From: Flavobacteriales bacterium
Lineage (GTDB): Bacteria; Bacteroidota; Bacteroidia; Flavobacteriales_D; Crocinitomicaceae
Assembly: GCA_947447525.1 (NCBI GenBank)
Contig: CANFJL010000001.1
Span: 496,001 to 560,000, forward strand
Direction: 5' to 3'
Length of the DNA: 64,000 bases
Position numbers and translations under genes: made by a program. The stretch's first letter is position 1, and each line of letters begins with the position of its first letter. Below the pieces are notes generated by a model. It worked only from the letters and a program-made list of their open reading frames with translations, was not told where the DNA came from and did no database searches. Shown one piece after another: positions 27,656 to 36,134 of this stretch.

Positions 27656-28481
27656 TTTAAACTTTACTTTACCGTTTATCCCAACGCGTACTGAGAAACC
27701 CAGAAATCAAGGTGTAACCATGGTAATGGATAAGGGATTAGGCTTACGAGAAACTGAAAATTTTATTGAGGGTTCTGGGCATTTAACTGATATTGTCAAA
27801 TTTGGTTTTGGTACTTCTTATGTTACCAAAGATTTTGAAGCAAAGATAAAATTATATAAATCCGCTGGAATTCGTCCCTATTTGGGAGGAACACTTTTTG
27901 AAGCATTTTATGCGCGTGGGTGTTTTGAGGATTTTCTTCGTGTCCTTGATAAATATGATTTAGATTTAGCTGAAGTTTCCGATGGTTCCATCATCATTCC
28001 GCACAAGGAAAAATGCAAGATAATCAAACGCATGTCTAAGGACAGAACGGTTATGTCTGAAGTTGGATCTAAAGATTCTGGAATCATCATTTCTCCTGCT
28101 AAATGGGTGCGCTTGATGCGTGCTGAATTGGATGCTGGAAGTTGGAAGGTTATTGCTGAAGGTAGGGAAGCTGGTAATGTTGGTGTCTTTAGACCTAATG
28201 GTACGGCGCATACGATGCTGATCAATCGCATTATCGCAAAAGTAGCTCCTGAAAGTATTCTTTGGGAAGCACCGCAAAAAAATCAGCAAGTTTGGTTTAT
28301 TAAGCTTTTTGGTGCTGAAGTAAATCTTGGTAATATCGCACCCAATGATGTGATTCCTTTAGAATGTCTTCGTTTAGGTCTCCGCGGAGATACTTTCTTT
28401 GACTTCTTGCCAAGTGATTATGCTGATCGCCTGAGGCATATCAATGATGTTGAAGATTTCGATATCGAAGTGGAGGAGTGA
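27648..28481 (+). CDS. Phosphosulfolactate synthase-like protein (ComA family)
   Basis: 277 residues. ComA joins sulfite to phosphoenolpyruvate to give (2R)-phospho-3-sulfolactate, the first step of coenzyme M synthesis in methanogens and of sulfolactate in some bacteria. Family marks include GVTMVMDKGLG near 22-32, VKFGFGTSYV near 50-59, GIRPYLGGTLFEAFYARG, DLAEVSDGSIIIP, EVGSKDSG, EAPQKNQQVWFIKLFG and NLGNIAPNDVIPLECLRLGLRGDT. No ComB or ComC gene is nearby. Bacteroidota make sulfonolipids, but from cysteate, so the role here is open. Overlaps the TPR gene by 8 nt and the WD40 gene by 4 nt. Confidence 0.85.
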   Translation: MNDLNFTLPFIPTRTEKPRNQGVTMVMDKGLGLRETENFIEGSGHLTDIVKFGFGTSYVTKDFEAKIKLYKSAGIRPYLGGTLFEAFYARGCFEDFLRVLDKYDLDLAEVSDGSIIIPHKEKCKIIKRMSKDRTVMSEVGSKDSGIIISPAKWVRLMRAELDAGSWKVIAEGREAGNVGVFRPNGTAHTMLINRIIAKVAPESILWEAPQKNQQVWFIKLFGAEVNLGNIAPNDVIPLECLRLGLRGDTFFDFLPSDYADRLRHINDVEDFDIEVEE

Positions 28482-29377
28482 TTCTAGAAGTGATTCAAAA
28501 AAGAAAAGAATTTTCTGGGCATAGTGCTCCTATTTATGCTATTTGCTCCGATGATTCTTATCTTTATTCCGCTAGTGGTGATAAGTTTGTTTGTCGATGG
28601 AATAAACAATTGGGCACCCAAGATGGATTTACTGTGAAGCTTGAAAATACCCCTTTGTCTTTGTGCCTACTGAAAGAAACCAATCAACTTTTAATTGGAA
28701 CCAATAGTGGTGGGATTCATGTAATTGATATGGATCAAAAGAAAGAAATTTCTGATCTGAAAGCTCATTTTTTTGGTGTCTTTTATTTATTGGAAAATCA
28801 AACGCGTAAACAATTTTATTCCGCTGATGCCAATGGTAAATTATGTGTTTGGTCCACGAAGTCTTTAAGCCTGCAATTAGAAATACCTACCAATGCAGGC
28901 AAAATAAGACGCCTACATCTTTTTGATGAGGATCAATATATCGCCCTTGCTTGCGAAGACGGACGCGTAAGAATTTTTGACACGCTTTATTTTAATGAAA
29001 TAACTTCTTGGTCTGCGCATAACTTGGCGTGTACTTCTTTGCTTGTACTTGATGCTAACACTTTTGTCAGTGGTGGAAAAGATGCTTTGTTGAAGATTTG
29101 GGATCAAAAGACTAAAGTCAATTCCCTTTCTTTGAAAGCTCATAATTATGTGATTTACGATATGATTTCACTTTGTAATGGATCCGTATTGGCAACTGCT
29201 AGTAGAGATAAATCTATTAAACTTTGGGATACTGCTTCCTGGAAAGTTATTTCTAAAATAGATTTTAAAAATGGTGGACATAAACATTCTGTAAATGCTT
29301 TATTGAAACAAAATGAATACAGTTTCGTTTCTTGTTCAGACGATGCTAAAATGATTGAATGGCACTTAAATTTTTAA
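28478..29377 (+). CDS. WD40-repeat protein
   Basis: 299 residues, starting at a GTG that overlaps the comA-like stop (GTGA); a second GTG lies 12 nt further in. Six or seven WD40 blades are visible. Examples are FSGHSAPIYAICSDDSYLYSASGDKFVCRWN, TFVSGGKDALLKIWDQKT and VLATASRDKSIKLWDTA. There is no signal peptide or other domain, so it is a cytoplasmic beta-propeller, probably a protein-protein scaffold. Genes of this type often follow comA-like genes in flavobacteria, but no function is known to me. Confidence 0.88.
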   Translation: MILEVIQKRKEFSGHSAPIYAICSDDSYLYSASGDKFVCRWNKQLGTQDGFTVKLENTPLSLCLLKETNQLLIGTNSGGIHVIDMDQKKEISDLKAHFFGVFYLLENQTRKQFYSADANGKLCVWSTKSLSLQLEIPTNAGKIRRLHLFDEDQYIALACEDGRVRIFDTLYFNEITSWSAHNLACTSLLVLDANTFVSGGKDALLKIWDQKTKVNSLSLKAHNYVIYDMISLCNGSVLATASRDKSIKLWDTASWKVISKIDFKNGGHKHSVNALLKQNEYSFVSCSDDAKMIEWHLNF

Positions 29378-29383
29378 GCTGAA

Positions 29384-30214
29384 ATGCAGTTGAAAACGAT
29401 TCCTATTGTATTCTTTTTTGGTCTTATTTATCTTAAGTCTTTTTCGCAACAAGCTAATTTTTTCTCTCGTTCTGAAATAGGAGTAAGTGTTGGTCAGATG
29501 TATTACATTGGAGACCTGAATCGATTCAAACCCTTTAATAATTCAAATTTAGCGGGTGGACTCATGTATCGTTTTAATCTTCAGTCGCGCTTGACATTGC
29601 GCTTTAATTATTTGCAAGGTAGTGTTGAAGGTTACGATAGTCAAGCCTTAAATCCTGTCAATATAAATCGTAATCTGGATTTTCATTCTAAAATCAAAGA
29701 AGTAGTTGGTGGAATAGAGTTTCATTATTTTCCGTTTCAATTTGGTCGAAAACAAGCCATGGGAACTGCTTATATTCTTACTCAAATTGGTGTTTTTTAC
29801 ATGGATCCATTAACGACAATAGATGGTAAGGAGGTTTCATTACAAGCTTTAGGTACAGAAGGACAAGGAACAGTTGTTAATAATAAATTGCCATACTCAA
29901 AATTTCAAGTTTGCCTGCCACTGGGTCTGGGTGCTAAAGCTTCTTTAGGCAAAAACATCACCTTTAATGTAGATATAGCCATTCGAAAAACTTTTACGGA
30001 TTATTTAGATGATGTTAAGTCCGCTACTTACTATGATCCTGCAGTAATTGCTGCTGAGCATGGAGCTTTAGCCGGTCAATTGTCCAATAGAAGTATTGAC
30101 CAAAATCGTTTCGGAAAAAGAGGAGATCCTACAACAAAAGATTGGTATGTTTACTGTGGTGCTATGATCACCTTCAGGTTGGGTAAAGGAAACAAATGCC
30201 CTATGCCTCGCTAA
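29384..30214 (+). CDS. DUF6089-like outer-membrane barrel protein (PorG-like family)
   Basis: 276 residues with a signal peptide (cleavage near SFSQ|QA). It opens with EIGVSVGQMYYIGDLNRFKPF, the typical start of DUF6089 proteins, then shows barrel strands (LAGGLMYRFNLQSRLTLRFNY, GGIEFHYFPFQFG) and ends YCGAMITFRLGKGNKCPMPR. PorG, a T9SS outer-membrane component, belongs to this family, but PorG usually sits beside uppS and bamA, which are absent, so this may be a paralogue. Six nt after the WD40 gene; its stop abuts the stop of hldD with no spacer. Confidence 0.7.
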   Translation: MQLKTIPIVFFFGLIYLKSFSQQANFFSRSEIGVSVGQMYYIGDLNRFKPFNNSNLAGGLMYRFNLQSRLTLRFNYLQGSVEGYDSQALNPVNINRNLDFHSKIKEVVGGIEFHYFPFQFGRKQAMGTAYILTQIGVFYMDPLTTIDGKEVSLQALGTEGQGTVVNNKLPYSKFQVCLPLGLGAKASLGKNITFNVDIAIRKTFTDYLDDVKSATYYDPAVIAAEHGALAGQLSNRSIDQNRFGKRGDPTTKDWYVYCGAMITFRLGKGNKCPMPR

Positions 30215-31180
30215 TTATAAATAGCGATTCTTCATTAAATATTGCGCTACATAATCTGCAACACCTTCTTCTAATGTGTGAAATGGAGTGCTGTAACCTT
30301 CATTAATTAATTTCTGCATATTGGCTTCAGTAAAATACTGATAGGTATCTCTAATGTCAATCGGAGTATCGATAAATTCAATTTTAACTTCTTTTCCAAC
30401 GGCTTTAAAGGTAAGGGAAGCTAAATCTAAAAATGATCTGGCTTTTCCAGAACCAAGATTATAAATTCCGCTTTTTATTTTGTTGTCTTTTAAAAACAAA
30501 CAAACATTCACAAGGTCTTTTACATAAACGAAGTCTCTCAATTGTTCGCCGTCTTTAAAATCTGAACGGTGAGATCTGAACAAACGCATATCGCCCTTTT
30601 CCTTTATCTGATTGTAGGTATGAAAAATCACACTGGCCATTCGACCTTTGTGGTACTCATTTGGACCATAAACATTAAAAAATTTCAAACCTACCCACAT
30701 TGGCGGACAGTCATGCTGCGCTAAAGCCCAAATATCGAAGTCGTTTTTTGAGGCTCCATAAGGATTTAATGGAACTAAGTCTTTTATTTTTGATTCATCG
30801 TCATCATAACCAAAAGCTCCATCGCCATAGGTTGCAGCTGAACTTGCATAGACCAAAGGAATATTATTGGAAGAGCAAATGCGCCAAACAAATTTGGAAT
30901 AATTGAGATTTAGGGCGTCAAATAGTGCAACATCTTGCTCTGTAGTATCAGTCCTTGCGCCTATATGATATACAAAACTAATTTCTGAAGCATGTTCATC
31001 AAACCACGATTCGAATTCATTTCGGTCAACGAAAAATTTTATTTTTTTATCTTGATAGTTTTCTTTTTTAGATTCTTGTCCAAATAAATCTACCGCGACA
31101 ATATCTTCAAGTCCTTGTTGGTTTAACCCAGAGATTAGACAACTTCCAATAAAACCAGCAGCACCTGTAACAACTATCAT
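30215..31180 (-). CDS. hldD: ADP-L-glycero-D-manno-heptose 6-epimerase
   Basis: 321 residues, extended SDR fold: NAD(P) loop TGAAGFIGSCLI near 5-16, catalytic Ser/Tyr in YASSAATYGDGAFGY near 110-124 and NPYGASKNDFD near 138-148. HIGARTDTTEQD, FFNVYGPNEYHKGRMASV and the heptose-specific RDFVYVKDLV support HldD over UDP-galactose epimerase. It makes ADP-L-glycero-D-manno-heptose for the LPS inner core. gmhA, the first enzyme of the same pathway, lies about 10 kb away at 41263-41841. It follows the deoxynucleoside kinase gene by 6 nt. Confidence 0.92.
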   Translation of the reverse strand: MIVVTGAAGFIGSCLISGLNQQGLEDIVAVDLFGQESKKENYQDKKIKFFVDRNEFESWFDEHASEISFVYHIGARTDTTEQDVALFDALNLNYSKFVWRICSSNNIPLVYASSAATYGDGAFGYDDDESKIKDLVPLNPYGASKNDFDIWALAQHDCPPMWVGLKFFNVYGPNEYHKGRMASVIFHTYNQIKEKGDMRLFRSHRSDFKDGEQLRDFVYVKDLVNVCLFLKDNKIKSGIYNLGSGKARSFLDLASLTFKAVGKEVKIEFIDTPIDIRDTYQYFTEANMQKLINEGYSTPFHTLEEGVADYVAQYLMKNRYL

Positions 31181-31186
31181 TTTAAT

Positions 31187-31801
31187 TTAGAATAAACCAT
31201 TAATTTCTGCGTCAATCGAATTGATAATCTTCCCTAAGTCTTCTTGACTTTCAGTAAATCTGTTATTATCAATATCAATGATTAAAACTTTCCCTTTGTT
31301 GTAAGTTGAAATCCAAGCTTCATAGCGCTCATTTAATCTTTTTAAATAATCAAGTCTGATACTTTCCTCATAATCTCTACCTCTTTGTTGAATATGACTT
31401 ACAAGGGTAGGGACGCTTGCTCTTAAATAAATAAGTAAGTCTGGTGGAGAAACAAATGAATCCATCAAATTGAATAAAGTAAAATAATTTTCAAAGTCTC
31501 TTGTGGTCATCAAGCCCATAGAATGTAAATTGGGCGCAAAAATAAAGGCGTCTTCATAGATCGTACGATCTTGAATAACGGTAGTTTTTGTATCTCTGAT
31601 TTCTTGAATTTGCGCAAAACGACTATTCAAATAATAGATCTGTAAATTAAAGGACCAGCGTTGCATGTCATCGTAAAAATCATTTAAATACGGATTTTGA
31701 TCAACATCTTCAAAATGGGTATCCCAAGCGTAATGTTTTGCTAATAAGTTCGTTAATGTGGTTTTTCCGGCTCCTATATTACCGGCAATTGCAACATGCA
31801 T
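31187..31801 (-). CDS. Deoxynucleoside kinase
   Basis: 204 residues. Walker A is AGNIGAGKTTL near 6-16. QDRTIYEDAFIFA near 96-108 carries the DRS/ERS-like catalytic Asp-Arg, and RGRDYEESIRLDYLKRLNERYEAW is the LID and following helix of the dCK/dGK/dAK family. It phosphorylates deoxynucleosides for salvage; purine specificity (dGuo/dAdo) is likely but not certain. It is probably the first gene of a pair with hldD, 6 nt apart. Confidence 0.92.
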   Translation of the reverse strand: MHVAIAGNIGAGKTTLTNLLAKHYAWDTHFEDVDQNPYLNDFYDDMQRWSFNLQIYYLNSRFAQIQEIRDTKTTVIQDRTIYEDAFIFAPNLHSMGLMTTRDFENYFTLFNLMDSFVSPPDLLIYLRASVPTLVSHIQQRGRDYEESIRLDYLKRLNERYEAWISTYNKGKVLIIDIDNNRFTESQEDLGKIINSIDAEINGLF

Positions 31802-31855
31802 AAGTCGTGTTTTTTAGGTGACTAAGTTAGGGATTTATCGCGAAACTACCTATTG

Positions 31856-32659
31856 TCAGTCTCTTTTCATTGCAAATTTCGAGATTTTATTCTGTGACCT
31901 CATGTAATAGCAATTCGACATGTATTTTATTTCCTCAATATTTGGAATTGGTAAAGCCATAAGTCGATTTATTTCTCCAAATTGGGTGTAATTCGATAAG
32001 TTAGTATTGTCCCAAGTGATGAGTCCTGAATCATTAGTGCTAATCGGTGTTTCTTTTAATTTATAATGAGATCTTAAATTCATAAAAAGATCAAAAATAT
32101 AGACCTCGGATGCATCATCCATAAGATACAATTGGGAATTGAGCTCTTTCAACATCACGATTGTTTTTAATCCTATTATGCCACCCAGATTGCTTACACT
32201 TTGTAACTTAATCTTGTTTACATAATCAAATAGCACCAAACTTGAATTGTATTCATCGTATATCCACAGCAGGTTGGAACGGTTTGCACTTGAAATACAA
32301 CTCACATTCTGAAAATCGTAATCACTTAGAGAAATACAATTTCCATTCTGAGTCAAGGTGTTGTCTATAAAACAAAGTTGTTGTTGCTCCTCTGAAAACA
32401 ACACTAATTTTAGCGAATTTATTTCTTCTATTTGTTTAATTGCCCCTTGGTTTTTTATACTTTGTTTGTAAAGAAGTTTACCGTTGGCATTATATTTCTC
32501 GATCTGTAATCCGTCTAGGAAGTAATAATTTCCTAAGTCATCAACGCGCCAATAATCTGTTTGCTCCGGAATATTTTGTTCCCCCTTCAATTCCCATTTT
32601 TGACCAAAAGTAGAAATGGAGAGTATTAAAAGTAAAAACAGTAATAGTAAATTTTTCAT
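31856..32659 (-). CDS. Exported protein, probable beta-propeller
   Basis: 267 residues with a signal peptide (about 1-19, ending STFGQ). The mature part is a series of beta strands in a propeller-like rhythm: YYFLDGLQIEKYNANGKLLYKQ, LVLFSEEQQQLCFID, LLWIYDEYNSSLVLFD, LYLMDDASEVYIFDLFMNL. No family signature was recognised. It starts inside the last codons of the GH3 gene (4-nt overlap), so the two are translationally coupled and may work together in the periplasm and cytoplasm respectively. Confidence 0.6.
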   Translation of the reverse strand: MKNLLLLFLLLILSISTFGQKWELKGEQNIPEQTDYWRVDDLGNYYFLDGLQIEKYNANGKLLYKQSIKNQGAIKQIEEINSLKLVLFSEEQQQLCFIDNTLTQNGNCISLSDYDFQNVSCISSANRSNLLWIYDEYNSSLVLFDYVNKIKLQSVSNLGGIIGLKTIVMLKELNSQLYLMDDASEVYIFDLFMNLRSHYKLKETPISTNDSGLITWDNTNLSNYTQFGEINRLMALPIPNIEEIKYMSNCYYMRSQNKISKFAMKRD

Positions 32660-34167
32660 TCTTTTGCTGAGATTAAATCTTCTATGATACTGCGGTCATT
32701 CATGAGTCGCGGAACTTTGTGTTGTCCGCCTAATTTACCCTTTTTTTTGAGCCATGCTTCAAATGATTTGGGTTTCAGGTAATTAAATTTAGGAAAATCA
32801 ATATTTATATTTCCAAATCTCTTGGTCTCGTAATCCGAATTTAACGCTTTTAGTATGCGATCTATTTCTTCTTCAAAATGGGACAAATCTTTAGGTTCTT
32901 GTTCAAACTCAATCATCCATTCATGTCCACCATTACTTTTTGTAGAATTAAAATAAGGTCCAACAGTGAAATCTGTTATATGAGCATTACAAGCCTTACA
33001 TGCTAGGGCAATGGCTTCTTCGGTTTGTTTAACGATCATTTTTTCCCCGAAGGCATTAACATATTGAGTGGTTCTGCCACTGACCACAAATCGATAGGGA
33101 GCAGTAGAGGTAAAGCGAATAGTATCCCCAATAATATAGCGCCAAAGTCCAGAAGATGTAGAGATTACTAATGCGTATTCGGTATTTATTTCAACGCAAT
33201 TAAGATCCATTATTACTTTCGAATTTATACCATCAAAGAATTCCATTGGAATAAATTCATAGAAGACTTCAGCATCAGTTAAAAGCAGTAAATCTCTATG
33301 ATCTTTTTGATCTTGCAAACCAAAACACCCTTCAGAGGCATTATATGATTCCATAAAATTCAACTTTCCAGGGTCACTAATCTTATTAAATTCCTCTAAA
33401 TAAGGACTAATATTCATTCCTCCATGGATGTACAATTCTAAGTTAGGCCAAACCTCATGAATATTATCTGCGCCCGTAATTTTTAAAATGCGTTTGATTA
33501 AAAGTAAAGTCCAACTTGGAACGCCAACAATTAGCGCTACATTCTCGTTTAAAGTTGTCTGCGCCATACGCTCTAACTTCTCCTCCCAATCTGCAATTAA
33601 TGCAATTTCAACTGCTGGAGTTCTTCTGTATTCTGTCCACCAAGGTAGATTTTTGACAATAATAGCAGAAAGATCGCCAACAAAAATATCTTGATTAATC
33701 AATTGAATTTCACCGCTTCCTCCAATAACAAGATGTTTCTTTGAATAGAGTTTTCTGGAGGGATAATTTTTATAATATAGAGCCAAAATATCTTTTCCTC
33801 CTGCGTGATGATTGTTGTGAAGTGCATCTTTAGTAACGGGAAGTACTTTCATTCTTTCACCGGTTGTACCGGAAGATTTTGCGAACCATATTGATTTCCC
33901 TGGCCATAAAACATCAGAAGTTCCTTCCTTAGCGAGTTCTATATATTTTTTGAGACTGTTATAATCACCAAGGGGAACCTTCGATTTGAAAATAGCATAA
34001 TCTTCTATCTCAGAAAAGTGGTAGGTATTACCGAAGGAGGTGTTTTGAGCTTGTGAAATTAAATCATGCAAGACTTTTGCTTGACAAGACTCAGCTTCAT
34101 TAGTGAATTTTGTAATCCGCGAGATGCGTTTTTCTATGTACCAGGAAAAGAGTGCATCCAAAGCCAT
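32656..34167 (-). CDS. GH3-family adenylate-forming enzyme
   Basis: 503 residues, the size of bacterial GH3 proteins. AMP-binding signature FAKSSGTTGERMKVLPVT lies near 96-113. YNASEGCFGLQD near 275-286 is the second motif, and LWRYIIGDTIRFTSTAPYRFVVSGRTTQYVNAFGEK near 342-377 carries the GD..RF and sugar-phosphate-like motifs. Plant GH3 enzymes conjugate amino acids to auxin or jasmonate; the bacterial substrates are unknown to me. Typical C-terminal LGGQHKVPRL is present. It overlaps the next gene by 4 nt (ATGA). Confidence 0.9.
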   Translation of the reverse strand: MALDALFSWYIEKRISRITKFTNEAESCQAKVLHDLISQAQNTSFGNTYHFSEIEDYAIFKSKVPLGDYNSLKKYIELAKEGTSDVLWPGKSIWFAKSSGTTGERMKVLPVTKDALHNNHHAGGKDILALYYKNYPSRKLYSKKHLVIGGSGEIQLINQDIFVGDLSAIIVKNLPWWTEYRRTPAVEIALIADWEEKLERMAQTTLNENVALIVGVPSWTLLLIKRILKITGADNIHEVWPNLELYIHGGMNISPYLEEFNKISDPGKLNFMESYNASEGCFGLQDQKDHRDLLLLTDAEVFYEFIPMEFFDGINSKVIMDLNCVEINTEYALVISTSSGLWRYIIGDTIRFTSTAPYRFVVSGRTTQYVNAFGEKMIVKQTEEAIALACKACNAHITDFTVGPYFNSTKSNGGHEWMIEFEQEPKDLSHFEEEIDRILKALNSDYETKRFGNINIDFPKFNYLKPKSFEAWLKKKGKLGGQHKVPRLMNDRSIIEDLISAKE

Positions 34168-34202
34168 GTGATGTCAACTTAGTACATGTTACACAATTAA
34201 AA

Positions 34203-34301
34203 TTAACCCCAAACAAGCATTGAAATTAAAATAGACAAAGCGACAATGGTATAAATCGTTGCAACTGCTGCAGTTGATTTATCAAAATAGTTATCAGACA
34301 T
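34203..34301 (-). CDS. 32-residue single-span membrane protein
   Basis: A short reading frame, ATG to TAA, coding for 32 residues. A polar N-terminus (MSDNYFDKSTAAV) leads into one long hydrophobic helix (IYTIVALSILISMLVWG). It is supported by a two-box promoter directly upstream (TTG at 34344-34342, 19 nt, TAACTTTG at 34322-34315), which leaves a 13-nt leader, and by an upstream terminator that separates it from the next gene. It is likely an inner-membrane microprotein; small respiratory-complex subunits look like this, but the partner is unknown. Confidence 0.6.
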   Translation of the reverse strand: MSDNYFDKSTAAVATIYTIVALSILISMLVWG

Positions 34302-34314
34302 AGTAATTTTTTTT

Positions 34315-34344
34315 CAAAGTTAAAAAAAAGTAGAGTTGCAACAA
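34315..34344 (-). promoter_or_regulatory. Promoter of the 32-residue membrane protein
   Basis: On the minus strand TTG (34344-34342), 19 nt, then a perfect TAACTTTG (34322-34315). The ATG follows after 13 nt. Both boxes and the spacing fit the Bacteroidota consensus. Confidence 0.6.
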
Positions 34345-34356
34345 CGAATTCGAAAT

Positions 34357-34386
34357 AAAAAAAGGCCTCTCGGCCTAATTTTTTTT
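34357..34386 (-). terminator. Terminator after the Bax-inhibitor-1 gene
   Basis: AGGCC (34363-34367), a TCTC loop and GGCCT (34372-34376) form a short GC stem flanked by A7 on the left and T8 on the right. On the minus strand the stem is followed by a T run, right after the stop of the Bax-inhibitor-1 gene, so it separates that operon from the small membrane protein gene. Confidence 0.85.
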
Positions 34387-35092
34387 AGTCTCTTCCACCA
34401 AATATGCGAAGGAGACTTAAGAATAAGTTAATGAAAAGTATGTACAATTGAAGTCCACCAATTAGGGCCAACTTATTTCGCTGCTCTTCTGTATAATCTG
34501 GAGATTCCGCCACACCTTTTAATTGTTGCATGGAGTAGGCTGTAAGCCCAGTGAAAACAAATACACCTAAACAGGCAATGATAAAACTAAAGTTTTCACT
34601 TCCAACAAACATATTAACAATGCCCGCAATAAACATCCCAATAAATACCATGTACAGTAGACTTCCAAATTTAGTCAAGTCTGTTTTTGTAGTATATCCT
34701 AGAATTGCCATTCCTGCAAATGCGCCTGCTGTCACGAAGAAGGTAGAAGCTATTGCTCCCATATCATAAACAAGGAATATGGTTGATAAGCTTAAACCCA
34801 TTAAAGCAGAGTATGCAATGAAAAGAAAAGTAAGAAAACCTAGAGATAATTTATTGTAGGCCATTTGAATTAATAACCCTAAACCAACGGGAGCAAATGC
34901 AACCACCCAAAATAATGGTGAAATACTGTTGCCTGAAATAAAATAGGTATTAACGAATTCAGGTGTCCCAGCTGAATAAGCTATGATTCCTGAAATGCCT
35001 AAGGCACCAAACATATAAGAGTAAACACTTCTAAAAAAAGCTCTAGTACTTGCTGCTGTTACCGAATTGTTATTATCTAAAGTTTCATTCAT
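34385..35092 (-). CDS. Bax inhibitor-1 / YccA family membrane protein
   Basis: 235 residues with seven hydrophobic segments, the length and topology of the BI-1/TMBIM family. Visible marks are AFFRSVYSYMFGALGISGIIAY, LSLSTIFLVYD, and the C-terminal GGLQLYILFINLFLSLLRIFGGRD, where the pore Asp/Leu-rich last helix normally lies. Members act as pH-sensitive Ca2+ leak channels or interact with membrane proteases such as FtsH. It starts 1 nt after the folE stop and is the last gene of the mtaB-queD-folE run. Confidence 0.92.
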   Translation of the reverse strand: MNETLDNNNSVTAASTRAFFRSVYSYMFGALGISGIIAYSAGTPEFVNTYFISGNSISPLFWVVAFAPVGLGLLIQMAYNKLSLGFLTFLFIAYSALMGLSLSTIFLVYDMGAIASTFFVTAGAFAGMAILGYTTKTDLTKFGSLLYMVFIGMFIAGIVNMFVGSENFSFIIACLGVFVFTGLTAYSMQQLKGVAESPDYTEEQRNKLALIGGLQLYILFINLFLSLLRIFGGRD

Positions 35093-35093
35093 C

Positions 35094-35660
35094 TTAATGT
35101 AGTTTTGCTTGAACTAAATTAATGAATTCTTTTCTCGTTGCATCATTTTTTAAAAATAATCCGGTAAATGCACTTGTTGTCGTAACAGAATTTTGTTTTT
35201 GTACTCCTCTCATTTGCATACACATATGACAGCACTCAACCACTACCGCGACACCTTTTGGCTCCAAAGTACGTTGTATACAATCTCTAATTTCAATGGT
35301 CAGTCTTTCTTGAACTTGTAATCTTCTTGAGTAGGCGTCAATAACACGAGGGATTTTACTCAATCCAACGATTTTTCCGTCAGGAATGTAAGCAACATGT
35401 GCTTTACCGAAAAATGGAAGCATGTGGTGTTCGCACATCGAGTAAACTTCAATATCCTTTACGATAACCATTTCTGAATAGGCCTCATGAAAAATTGCTT
35501 TTTTGATGAGGTCATCAGGATTAATGTTGTATCCATTTGTTAGGAATTGCATTGCTTTAGCTACACGTTCAGGTGTTTTTATCAACCCTTCTCTTTCTGG
35601 GTTTTCACCAAGATTACTGATAATAGATCTGTAATGATCTTCTAATTCTTTTTCTTTCAA
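35094..35660 (-). CDS. folE: GTP cyclohydrolase I
   Basis: 188 residues. Zinc ligands are Cys76 and His79 in [21 protein letters not shown] and Cys147 in [30 protein letters not shown] and [14 protein letters not shown] complete the family pattern. It converts GTP to 7,8-dihydroneopterin triphosphate for folate and, through QueD, for queuosine. The queD gene lies just upstream (30 nt), which supports a queuosine or pterin link. Confidence 0.96.
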   Translation of the reverse strand: MKEKELEDHYRSIISNLGENPEREGLIKTPERVAKAMQFLTNGYNINPDDLIKKAIFHEAYSEMVIVKDIEVYSMCEHHMLPFFGKAHVAYIPDGKIVGLSKIPRVIDAYSRRLQVQERLTIEIRDCIQRTLEPKGVAVVVECCHMCMQMRGVQKQNSVTTTSAFTGLFLKNDATRKEFINLVQAKLH

Positions 35661-35690
35661 AATATTGTTTTTAATAAAAACGATTGAACA

Positions 35691-36122
35691 TTAAAAAGGT
35701 TCTTTACCTCCGTAGTATTCTACAAAATTATTTTCAGTTTCAATTAATTTAATTTTTGCTAATACGCCACCATCTTCAGCAATTGGTTTTTCTAATTGAT
35801 TCCAAATGGCGATAGATAAGTTTTCAGTTGAAGCCATTATTCCGCTTAAAAAAGGAACGTCTAGATTTAAATTTTTATGATCTAATGCTTCAATAACATG
35901 CACTTTTATAATAGCACTTAAGTTTTTTAGATTCATAACAAATCCAGTTAATGGATCTGGTTTTCCTTTAACTGTAACCAATAAAACAAAATTATGTCCG
36001 TGCCAGTTCTTGTTGGAACATTTCCCAAAAACCTCTTGGTTTTTTTCTTCGCTCCAATTGGCTTGCCATAATTTATGTGCAGCATTAAAGGTTTCTCGTC
36101 TTGTAATATAAATTGTTTCCAT
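35691..36122 (-). CDS. queD: 6-carboxy-tetrahydropterin synthase (QueD/PTPS family)
   Basis: 143 residues. Zinc His residues are near 16 (FNAAHKL) and 41/43 (NWHGHNF), the catalytic Cys near 35 (GKCSNKNWHGH), and DHKNLNLDVPF with the catalytic His/Asp follows. It uses dihydroneopterin triphosphate from FolE, whose gene follows on the same strand, to make the preQ0 precursor. In animals the same fold makes tetrahydrobiopterin, so a biopterin-type role cannot be ruled out. Confidence 0.9.
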   Translation of the reverse strand: METIYITRRETFNAAHKLWQANWSEEKNQEVFGKCSNKNWHGHNFVLLVTVKGKPDPLTGFVMNLKNLSAIIKVHVIEALDHKNLNLDVPFLSGIMASTENLSIAIWNQLEKPIAEDGGVLAKIKLIETENNFVEYYGGKEPF

Positions 36123-36134
36123 GTTCTCTTAATA

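Noticed and set aside
27908-28289. Two overlapping minus-strand frames of 107 codons each opposite the comA-like gene
   Set aside because: Both lie wholly inside a well-conserved gene on the other strand, have no promoter or start context, and read as mixed low-complexity sequence.
29384-30214. Naming this gene porG
   Set aside because: The DUF6089-like family is right, but the usual porG neighbours (uppS, bamA) are absent and paralogues exist, so the symbol is not supported.
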